Shown: positions 1 through 5,116 of the stretch, in pieces
Layout of the letters: the number at the start of each line of letters is the position of its first letter
How positions within the stretch are numbered: position 1 is the stretch's first letter
Assembly: GCA_021804195.1 (NCBI GenBank)
Contig: JAJZKJ010000203.1
Coordinates: forward strand, 1-5,242
DNA length: 5,242 nucleotides
Direction: 5' to 3'
Source of the DNA: Acidobacteriota bacterium
GTDB taxonomy: Bacteria > Planctomycetota > Phycisphaerae > WQYP01 > JAJZKJ01
The notes under the pieces: generated by a model
What the model saw: the letters and a program-made list of their open reading frames with translations, nothing else
The model's database searches: none
What the model was told of the DNA's origin: nothing
Position numbers and translations under genes: made by a program

Positions 1-680
1 AAATTGAACTGCCGTGGTTCGGTGAGCGTGCCGCCGCATTCCGGGCAGGGTGTTTGCAGGCCGGTGGCGGATTTTTGTTCCGTCGCGATATGTTGGAGCA
101 GTTTCGCAAGCGGCATGACAAGATGCGGATCATTGGCCCCATTCTCCGCCAACCAGGATAAGGTCGCGGTGGGATTGCGTACCAGGGCCAGGCCCGGCGC
201 GAGCTTTTTTCCCTTTGTCGCGGCCCACCGTGCGGCCTCCTGGCTCTGAAGGGTGTAGCCCTCGCCCGCCGGCGTCAGGCACTTATCGGCAAGCGCCAGA
301 ACCCACGGCGCCCCCTTGAGCAAATCCCACACCTGATCCGCCCGAAACAATTTTTTGCAGTATTTGCACATCGACATGGGATCGTTAAAACCCGTGGCGT
401 GGCCGGAAGCCTCCCAAACGCGGCGGTTCATGATAATGGTGCTGTCCAAGCCGACCATTTCCAGGGATTTTCCGTCGGGACCGCGGGGAGGACAGCGAAC
501 GATATCGCGCCACCAGGCATCCTTGAGATTTCGTTTGAGTTCCACCCCCAGCGGACCGTAATCCCAAAAGCCGTTGATTCCGCCGTAGATTTCCGACGAC
601 TGAAAAATGAATCCCCGCCGCCGGCATAAGGCAACGAGCTTTTCCATTTTTCCCTCGGTGGACTGGATCGCCTCGGACAT
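1..680 (-). CDS. glyS: Glycyl-tRNA synthetase, alpha2 (eukaryote/archaea-like) type, N-terminal part
   Basis: This class II synthetase charges tRNA-Gly in the cytoplasm. The gene runs off the left edge, so only residues 1-226 are visible and no stop is seen. Recognition rests on the early [18 protein letters not shown] block (residues 28-45, motif 1 region), [20 protein letters not shown] (residues 74-93) and the [15 protein letters not shown] block (residues 212-226), all characteristic of the homodimeric GlyRS. The separate-subunit GlyQ/GlyS enzyme lacks them. Two CXXC pairs, C105/C108 and C212/C215, could form a metal knuckle (inference). The family is usually about 450-570 residues, so roughly half is missing. 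The start at 680 follows AAAAGGG. A second Met at residue 12 (position 647) has a better GAGGG just ahead and may be the true start. It follows nuoH by 21 bp, probably in one transcript. Confidence 0.93.
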   Translation of the reverse strand, partial: MSEAIQSTEGKMEKLVALCRRRGFIFQSSEIYGGINGFWDYGPLGVELKRNLKDAWWRDIVRCPPRGPDGKSLEMVGLDSTIIMNRRVWEASGHATGFNDPMSMCKYCKKLFRADQVWDLLKGAPWVLALADKCLTPAGEGYTLQSQEAARWAATKGKKLAPGLALVRNPTATLSWLAENGANDPHLVMPLAKLLQHIATEQKSATGLQTPCPECGGTLTEPRQFN

Positions 681-701
681 GGATAACCCTTTTACAATCC
701 C

Positions 702-2009
702 TCAAACCGGCGCGACCGTTTGCGTAGAGCCGGCGGGAGGCGCTGGATTGTAACGGCTGTGGCGCACGGGCGTCCGGCGGTTGCTCGTTGGGCTTGGGAA
801 CATATAGTTAAACACAATGGCGCCGGCCAGCAAGCCGATGTTGCCCAGCAACAGCCACACGCGGTCGGCAAGAATTCCTTCCCGGCGCAAATATACGAAT
901 ACCGCCGCGAGAATGAACGTGCCCAGGGAAAGCGGAATAAGTCCCCGCCACGCCAGATTCATCAACTGGTCGAAACGGAAGCGGGGCAGAGTCCAGCGAA
1001 CCCACATGTAGAAGAACAGGAACAGAATCACCTTGCCCCAGAACACGATGAACTTCAGGATTATTCCCGCCCAGCCCGTCACCGCCGGCTGCGGGCCGCG
1101 ATAAATCAACTGATCGATCCAGGGCAGGTGCCAGCCGCCGAGGAATAGCGCCACCGCCACCGCGGCTCCGGTGATCATGGCGGAATACTCGGCCAGAAAA
1201 AACATTGCGAATTTCATTGAGGAATATTCGGTATGATAACCGCCGACGAGTTCCTGTTCGCATTCGGCCAGATCAAACGGTGTGCGATTGGCCTCGGCGA
1301 AAATGCAGGTGACGAACAGCACAAACGCCGTTGGCTGGATGAACACATTCCACGCCGGCAGAAAACCGACCGTGGAAAAATACGACGCTTGGCCGACGAT
1401 GATTGGCTCTAGGCGAAGCGTTCCGGCTACCACGGCCACGGATAAAAGCGATAGCACCAGAGGAATTTCATAACTGATCATCTGTGCCGTTGCCCGCAAA
1501 CCGCCGAGAAAACTGTATTTGCTGCCCGAGGCCCATCCGCCCAGCACCACGCCATACACGGACAGAGAGGCCATAACAATGACAAAGAGCACGCCGATTT
1601 GCGGATTGGCGACCATCACGTGGAAGTTTTGAGGAAACGTCCAGCCGCCCAGCCAATGCGGCAGGCCGGCGCCGGCGGCCAGGACGCCGCCCCAGGGAAT
1701 CACGGCGAAACCGCACAGGGCCGGCGCAATAATGATGATCGGCGCCAGTAGAAACAGAATCCGATCCGCATTGGCGGGGACAAATTCCTCCTTGAGGATG
1801 AACTTGACGCCATCGGCCAATGGCTGGAGCAATCCTCTGGGACCGACGCGGTTGGGCCCGATGCGGTCCTGAATCCAAGCCGCGGTTTTTCGCTCCAGAA
1901 GGATCAGATAGGCCACAAGCCCCAGCGTCATGCCGAGCACAACAAGGGCGAAAATCAGGTGAGCAATAAACACGCCGACCATGGTTTGAGAAAACTCCGT
2001 TGCCTTCAT
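702..2009 (-). CDS. nuoH: NADH-quinone oxidoreductase subunit H (complex I, NuoH/ND1)
   Basis: NuoH is the membrane subunit of respiratory complex I next to the hydrophilic arm. It helps form the quinone-binding chamber and couples quinone reduction to ion pumping. Diagnostic segments are ERKTAAWIQDRIGPNRVGPR (residues 39-58), QPLADGVKFILKEEFVP (62-78) and, in the quinone-site loop, FAEANRTPFDLAECEQELVG (237-256) followed by GYHTEYSSMKF. About eight or nine hydrophobic segments span the protein, with the first at 10-37. At 435 residues it is well above the roughly 325-350 usual in proteobacteria. The extra length sits in the loops around 105-135 and 203-225 and in a polar, proline-rich C-terminal tail (404-435). 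The start at 2009 has only a weak ribosome site. Met10 (1982), with GGAG upstream, is an alternative. No other nuo gene adjoins it. glyS follows and clc is divergent. Confidence 0.96.
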   Translation of the reverse strand: MKATEFSQTMVGVFIAHLIFALVVLGMTLGLVAYLILLERKTAAWIQDRIGPNRVGPRGLLQPLADGVKFILKEEFVPANADRILFLLAPIIIIAPALCGFAVIPWGGVLAAGAGLPHWLGGWTFPQNFHVMVANPQIGVLFVIVMASLSVYGVVLGGWASGSKYSFLGGLRATAQMISYEIPLVLSLLSVAVVAGTLRLEPIIVGQASYFSTVGFLPAWNVFIQPTAFVLFVTCIFAEANRTPFDLAECEQELVGGYHTEYSSMKFAMFFLAEYSAMITGAAVAVALFLGGWHLPWIDQLIYRGPQPAVTGWAGIILKFIVFWGKVILFLFFYMWVRWTLPRFRFDQLMNLAWRGLIPLSLGTFILAAVFVYLRREGILADRVWLLLGNIGLLAGAIVFNYMFPSPTSNRRTPVRHSRYNPAPPAGSTQTVAPV

Positions 2010-2030
2010 GGAAAATCCAGGGCAGGGGTA

Positions 2031-2058
2031 ATCATAGTCTAAAGTCGCGCTGATACAA
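2031..2058 (-). promoter_or_regulatory. Candidate sigma70-type promoter for nuoH
   Basis: Read on the minus strand, TTGTAT (three of six matches to a -35) is followed after 16 bases by TATGAT (positions 2036-2031, five of six matches to a -10). It lies about 22 bases upstream of the nuoH start and would give a very short leader. The -35 match is poor, so this is a candidate only. The consensus assumes E. coli-like sigma70. Confidence 0.25.
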
Positions 2059-2070
2059 GCGAAGTCCGTG

Positions 2071-2104
2071 CTTAGAGCTAATCTATATAAGATAGGCTCT
2101 TAAG
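2071..2104. repeat. Imperfect inverted repeat (hairpin or operator) between nuoH and clc
   Basis: The arms are CTTAGAGC (2071-2078) and GCTCTTAAG (2096-2104, one bulged T). Inside them lies a second arm pair, ATCT (2081-2084) and AGAT (2090-2093), closing a five-base ATATA loop. Twelve base pairs plus a possible T-G pair make a substantial dyad. Its place in the middle of a divergent promoter region suits a shared regulator-binding site better than a terminator, because no gene ends here. Confidence 0.45.
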
Positions 2105-2259
2105 ATGGGCGGGAAGGGTTTGCGGCTGAGCTGAAATATCACAAAGAAACGGCCGGCCGGCGGGCCCGCTTGGGGCGAGTCAGGATTTGCGGCGTGAAGT
2201 CCCGTGGAACCGCGGTAGAATGGCTTTTTCGGCCCAGCGCCGCCAGCGAGGTTTTACGC

Positions 2260-4172
2260 ATGTTCAAACCTTACGTGGAACGGTTGTTCCGTGCGGCATT
2301 CTCATGGCGGCTGCACGCCCAGCAACGGCTGACCCGCTGGGGTGTGCGCGAACAAACTATTCTGGTGGCGATAGCCTTTATCGTTGGCGTGCTCACCGGA
2401 TGGACAACCTGGCTTTTCGATCAGTGCGTGCGGCTGGTGGAGGGATGGTATTTCAAGCCGGTCGTGGAATGGACCCATGCCACCACATGGTGGCCGTGCT
2501 ATATCCTGCTGCCGCTGATTCCCGCCATCGGCGGCCTGGCGCTGGGCTGTGGCGAAGGCTCTGGGGCCGGCAGCACGTGCGGCTGCACGGCCTGGCGGGC
2601 GTGCTGTACGCCTTGAGCCGGGAGTCGAGCAAACTTAAACCATCCCTGGCCGTGGAAACACTCGTGGCCAGCAGTCTGACAATCGGGTCGGGCGGCTCGG
2701 CGGGTCCGGAGGCGCCGATCGCGGTGATCGGTTCCGCGGTGGGGTCGGCGGTGGGCGGCGTTTTAGGCATATCGCGGCGAAATCTGCCGGTGCTGATCGG
2801 CTGCGGCGCCGCGGGCGGAATCAGCGCGGTGTTCGGCGCGCCGATCGCCGGCGTACTCTTCGCCATGGAAGTGATGCTGCGGGATTTTTCCGTCCGAACA
2901 CTCACGCCCATCGTCATCAGCTCCGTCCTGTCCACTACCACCTACGTGGCGCTCTCCGGCGGCGGATCCGTACGCGGCCTGTTTCAAATGCCCGGTACCG
3001 GACCCGCGTTCGTATTCACGTTCCACGCGCTGCCTTTCTATATATTGCTCGGAGCGGTGTGCGGTCTGCTGGCGGTGATCTTCACCCGCGGCTATATGCT
3101 TATTGAGAAATTATCGCTCCAGGCGCAGCGCCGCATCCCGCCCTTTTTCATGCCGGCCCTGGGCGCGGCGCTCTCCGGCGTCTGCGGAATCGTGATCCTG
3201 GTTCTGTTCCGAAACAACCCGTTCATGCAGCACCGGTTCGCGACGGGCTATATTCCGATTTTCGCCGACGGTTATCCGACGATTCTCCGCATGATCAACC
3301 CGGCGTGGTACGGCGCCGGGCAACTGTTCCACGGCCAGGACGTGCGATTGACACTGGAATTTCTAGTTGCGGTTTGCCTACTGAAAATTCTGGCGACCTC
3401 GTTGACGCTGGCCCCCGGCGGCTCCGGCGGTATTTTCGCGCCGTCGCTTCTCATTGGCGCCGCCGGCGGCGGCGCCTTGGGCCTGCTGCTGGAGCATTAC
3501 CTGCCCGGGGCTGGCGTGCACCCGGGCAACTTCGCAATGGTGGGGATGGGCGCGGTGCTGGCGGCGGCGATCCAGGCGCCGCTGACCGCCATCATCCTTC
3601 TGTTTGAATTGACGCGCAATTACGCCGTCATGCTGCCGATCATGCTCGCGGCGGTAACGGCGACGGTGATTCAGCAACTGCTGGTCGGCGAAAGCCTTTA
3701 CAGCCTGCCCCTCAAACACCTGGGAATTCGCCTGGGCGCGGCGGTGGGAATCAGCTCGCTCCAGCGGGTCAGCGTGGACCAACTGGAACTGGCGCAGGCG
3801 CCGGTGGCCCGGCCGGATGAACCGCTCTCCAACATTCTGACTCGCAGCCACCAGAACGGAACGGACGACTTCGTGGTGCTGGACGCGGGGGGCAACTACC
3901 TGGGCCTGTTGACCATCGATGATTTGAAAACCGTAATGCTTGAGCCGGAAGCGGCGCCCCTGCTGCTGGTGGGCGAGTTGCTGCGGACCGACGTGCCTCC
4001 GGTGAAATTACACGATACGTTGGATGTGGCCCTGGCCATGTTCGCCCGGCATGAAGTAGCCCGCCTGGCGGTTGTGGATGACGTCGTTTCGACCGGTAAA
4101 CCGCCTGCCCTGCTGGGATTGCTTTCACGCGCCGAACTGATGCGCCGCTATCACCAGGAACTGGGAGGATGA
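2260..4172 (+). CDS. ClC-family chloride channel/transporter with C-terminal CBS pair, split by a frameshift
   Basis: This is a ClC inner-membrane anion channel or H+/anion antiporter. Translation from ATG 2260 (GAGG eight bases upstream) gives ClC-like helices for 96 codons. The match then moves to the -1 frame at about 2547 and runs to TGA 4172, for 637 residues overall if one base is restored. Without restoration the upstream frame stops at 2616. Motifs (reconstructed numbering) are GSGGSAGPEAP (143-153, gating Glu151), FGAPIAGVLFAMEVM (192-206), GGSGGIFAP (387-395) and central Tyr481 in SLYSLPL. The first selectivity motif, normally GSGIP or GHGVP, reads LHGLA (109-113). Residues about 517-632 form two CBS domains, typical adenine-nucleotide-sensing modules. 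The position of the internal proton glutamate is Val205. The long downstream frame is intact, so the lesion is either recent or a sequencing error. Confidence 0.85.
2545..2580 (+). other. Frameshift site in clc (one base apparently missing)
   Basis: The upstream frame reads PAIGGLALG to 2547 and then turns un-ClC-like (many Cys and Gly) before TGA 2614-2616. The -1 frame from 2547 reads LWRRLWGRQHV and then GVLYALSRESSKL, which is ClC-like. Restoring a single C in the GGGCTGTGG stretch joins the two as LALG-LWRRL. I see no X XXY YYZ slippery heptamer here, so programmed frameshifting is unlikely. Confidence 0.75.
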
Positions 4173-4175
4173 ACC

Positions 4176-4218
4176 GGGCGGGGCCCGATCCGCCCCCGCC
4201 CGCCGCCGGAGGCCGGCG
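4176..4218 (+). terminator. Two GC-rich hairpins just after clc (possible transcription end)
   Basis: Hairpin one pairs GGGCGGGG (4176-4183) with CCCCGCCC (4194-4201) around a ten-base loop. Hairpin two pairs CGCCGG (4204-4209) with CCGGCG (4213-4218) around AGG. They begin four bases after the clc stop. No T-run follows, so neither is a classical intrinsic terminator. They may slow polymerase, protect the 3' end of the mRNA, or be a REP-like palindrome pair. Confidence 0.35.
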
Positions 4219-4308
4219 CCGCCGACCCGCCCGTTCGTGGCGCGCCGAAGGACACTCGCATGGTCCGTACGCGAATGGATCCGCACGGCATATTTTATGC
4301 GCCGGGTG

Positions 4309-4381
4309 ATCCCCGCGGCGGCGATCTCCCGCGAAATCAAACGGAATTTTCGGAATATTACACACAATATTTGACACAGCC
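4309..4381. repeat. 73-bp direct repeat, copy 1
   Basis: This stretch matches 4870-4942 at 70 of 73 positions. The mismatches fall at 4312, 4354 and 4378, and the longest perfect run is 41 bp. Weaker similarity with one indel extends left to 4301. The right part contains AATATT, six bases, AATATT, then TGACAC. Copy 1 lies upstream of the antitoxin promoter. It still carries the toxin-like reading phase (AAAISREIKRNF, then a TGA at 4372), which suggests that it is a detached duplicate of the 3' end of the toxin gene plus its flank. Confidence 0.93.
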
Positions 4382-4396
4382 CCCCTCTTTATCAGT

Positions 4397-4426
4397 TTTG
4401 ACGGGATGGGAGTGTCTGGATAGACT
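4397..4426 (+). promoter_or_regulatory. Candidate sigma70-type promoter of the antitoxin-toxin pair
   Basis: TTGACG (4397-4402, five of six) and TAGACT (4421-4426, four of six) are separated by 18 bases, about 30 bp before the antitoxin ATG. The -10 half lies within the palindrome at 4421-4442, as expected for an autorepressed toxin-antitoxin operon. The consensus assumes E. coli-like sigma70. Confidence 0.4.
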
Positions 4427-4442
4427 AGTTCAGACTGGTCTA
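4421..4442. promoter_or_regulatory. Palindromic operator candidate upstream of the antitoxin
   Basis: This 22-bp imperfect palindrome starts TAGACTAGT and ends ACTGGTCTA, with eight of eleven base pairs symmetric. It sits 14 bases before the antitoxin start and overlaps the candidate -10. Phd/YefM antitoxins are known to bind palindromes in their own promoters as dimers, so autoregulation is the natural reading. Binding here is inferred. Confidence 0.5.
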
Positions 4443-4456
4443 CACGGAGTCAGAAT

Positions 4457-4699
4457 ATGTTTAAAGTCGGAGCCTATGAAGCCAAGACACATCTGCCCCG
4501 CCTTCTGGAGCAGGTCGAGGCCGGCGAAAGTGTGGTCATCACCCGACATGGCAAGGACGTGGCAATTTTGTCGCCCGTCCCGCCCGGGGCAACCAGACCG
4601 AACGCCGCCGGCGCCATTGCCAAATGGCGGAAAACTCGTAAAGGCGTCACGCTCGGTGGATTGAAAATCAAGGATCTGATCCAGCGGGGGAGCCCGTAA
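4457..4699 (+). CDS. Phd/YefM-family antitoxin, partner of a PIN-domain toxin
   Basis: This 80-residue protein is a complete type II antitoxin of ordinary length. The N-terminal half, from YEAKTHLPRLLEQVEAGESV (residues 7-26) through VITRHGKDVAIL (27-38), is the Phd/YefM fold, which dimerises and binds operator DNA. The basic linker (about 55-62) and the tail GGLKIKDLIQRG (67-78) are the usual toxin-wrapping segment. ATG 4457 follows GGAG by seven bases, and the palindrome at 4421-4442 lies just upstream. The stop TAA shares its last base with the toxin ATG (ATG at 4699), so the two genes are translationally coupled. It normally neutralises the toxin in the cytoplasm and represses the operon. 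Here the partner is truncated, so it may be an orphan antitoxin that could still act on related toxins elsewhere (inference). Confidence 0.9.
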   Translation: MFKVGAYEAKTHLPRLLEQVEAGESVVITRHGKDVAILSPVPPGATRPNAAGAIAKWRKTRKGVTLGGLKIKDLIQRGSP

Positions 4700-4935
4700 T
4701 GGAGTGGGTTTTCGACACGTCCATTACTATGGCATGGTGCTTTGACGATGAGTGCACCGCGCGAACCGAATCGCTGCTGGAAAGCCTGGGCGGGCGCCCT
4801 GCGGCCGTCCCGGGACATTGGTCACTGGAAGTGGCGAACGTATTGGCGCTGGCCACGAAAGCCGGGCGCATCACCGCGGCGGCGATCTCCCGCGAAATCA
4901 AACGGAATTTTCGGGATATTACACACAATATTTGA
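4699..4935 (+). CDS. vapC: PIN-domain (VapC-type) ribonuclease toxin, C-terminally truncated
   Basis: VapC toxins are Mg-dependent RNases that stop translation by cutting tRNA or rRNA. The first ~60 residues fit: VFDTSITMAWCF (residues 4-15) holds the first catalytic Asp6, and WSLEVANVL (41-49) holds Glu44. Full-length relatives are about 125-140 residues and carry further acidic residues in their C-terminal half. This protein ends at residue 78, so those are absent. The ending AAISREIKRNFRDITHNI (61-78) lies inside repeat copy 2 and stops resembling PIN proteins by about residue 65. The start ATG 4699 overlaps the antitoxin stop by one base and follows GGGGGAG by six bases. It is probably inactive or misfolded. 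I cannot exclude a short product that still binds the antitoxin. Confidence 0.8.
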   Translation: MEWVFDTSITMAWCFDDECTARTESLLESLGGRPAAVPGHWSLEVANVLALATKAGRITAAAISREIKRNFRDITHNI

Positions 4936-4942
4936 CACGGCC
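4870..4942. repeat. 73-bp direct repeat, copy 2
   Basis: Copy 2 starts exactly 561 bp after copy 1 and matches it at 70 of 73 positions. It covers the last 22 codons and stop of the truncated toxin gene and ends at the left arm of the hairpin at 4936-4957. Two of the three differences change the encoded residue (Thr/Pro and Asp/Asn) and the third is past the stop, so coding constraint is not evident. Recombination between the copies would delete or duplicate the antitoxin-toxin unit. Confidence 0.93.
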
Positions 4943-5026
4943 GGCAAGCGGGCCGTGACGATTGTTCCTGCGCTGGGTAACATGATGGGCTGCGTCGGGG
5001 ACGACAATGCGGGCGAGTCGAAGCAT
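4919..5026 (-). pseudogene. Remnant of a REP-associated tyrosine transposase (Y1/RAYT), N-terminus only
   Basis: The first 23 codons from ATG 5026 read MLRLARIVVPDAAHHVTQRR and then NNR. This is the characteristic start of Y1_Tnp/RAYT transposases (usual pattern: R-ARIVVP---HHVTQRG-NR). Similarity ends near 4958. The frame then runs through the hairpin and repeat copy 2 to TAA at 4919-4921. The HUH motif and the catalytic Tyr, which lie further in, are absent, so the relic has no activity. Full-length members are roughly 150-320 residues. It runs opposite to and overlaps the truncated toxin gene by 17 bp, and lies divergent to the gene at 5117. An insertion followed by deletion at this spot would explain both broken genes. 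Confidence 0.7.
4936..4957. repeat. Perfect inverted repeat directly after the truncated toxin stop
   Basis: CACGGCC (4936-4942) and GGCCGTG (4951-4957) enclose the eight-base loop GGCAAGCG. The left arm ends exactly where the 73-bp repeat ends and the right arm abuts the transposase relic, so the hairpin marks the junction between them. No T-run follows, so it is not a standard terminator. A REP-like transposon end is possible. Confidence 0.55.
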
Positions 5027-5035
5027 GGAAAACAA

Positions 5036-5057
5036 TATAATGCTTGCGAACGTTCGC
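5036..5057 (+). promoter_or_regulatory. Possible -10 box and palindrome upstream of the last gene
   Basis: TATAAT at 5036-5041 matches a -10 box perfectly but has no recognisable -35 at 16-18 bp. Four bases downstream lies the perfect 12-bp palindrome GCGAACGTTCGC (5046-5057), where a repressor could sit just after a start site. It could serve the gene at 5117 on the plus strand, or be a leftover of the transposase leader on the minus strand. Confidence 0.3.
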
Positions 5058-5116
5058 GCCAAATAAATGGCTGTCCCTGTACGCATACGAAAAAAAGCTC
5101 TTCTTAAGGAGCAGAT

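Larger units (their letters stand above)
2010..2259. other. Divergent intergenic region between nuoH and clc
   Basis: This 250-bp gap separates the divergent starts of nuoH and clc and must carry both promoters. It contains a dyad at 2071-2104, a locally AT-rich core (TATAAG at 2086-2091, five of six matches to a -10 box on the plus strand, without a good -35), and GC-rich palindromes at 2151-2169 (GGCCGGCC and GCGGGCCCGC). I see no convincing small gene. The open frame that extends clc upstream from a TTG at 2170 lacks any ribosome site or family-like sequence. Confidence 0.5.
4173..4456. other. Intergenic region after clc, up to the antitoxin gene
   Basis: These 284 bp contain, in order, two GC-rich hairpins, the eight-base palindrome GGCGCGCC near 4237, copy 1 of a 73-bp repeat, and the antitoxin promoter/operator. 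Inside copy 1 a 25-codon frame, ATG 4297 to TGA 4374, encodes a peptide that matches the end of the truncated toxin downstream. It has no ribosome site, so I treat it as duplicated toxin-gene debris. Confidence 0.6.

Noticed and set aside
385..705. Minus-strand 106-codon frame and plus-strand frames in 4-629
   Set aside because: They are shadows of the glycyl-tRNA synthetase frame, whose protein matches the family throughout.
2170..2259. Upstream TTG start for clc at 2170
   Set aside because: It has no ribosome site and the extra 30 residues do not resemble a ClC N-terminus. ATG 2260 has GAGG eight bases ahead.
2187..2546. Upstream part of the 661-codon frame beginning at ATG 2187
   Set aside because: This stretch reads the clc N-terminus out of frame (Arg/Ala-rich, no membrane helices). 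The genuine helices are in the frame starting at ATG 2260.
2541..2560. Programmed -1 ribosomal frameshifting in clc
   Set aside because: No slippery heptamer is present at the switch point, and such recoding is not known for ClC genes.
4371..4394. TTGACA at the end of repeat copy 1 as a -35 box for the antitoxin
   Set aside because: No -10-like hexamer lies at 16-18 bp. The TTGACG at 4397 with TAGACT at 4421 fits better.
4260..4664. 134-codon plus-strand frame overlapping the antitoxin
   Set aside because: It has no ribosome site or recognisable motif, and it lies over the clearly Phd-like antitoxin frame.
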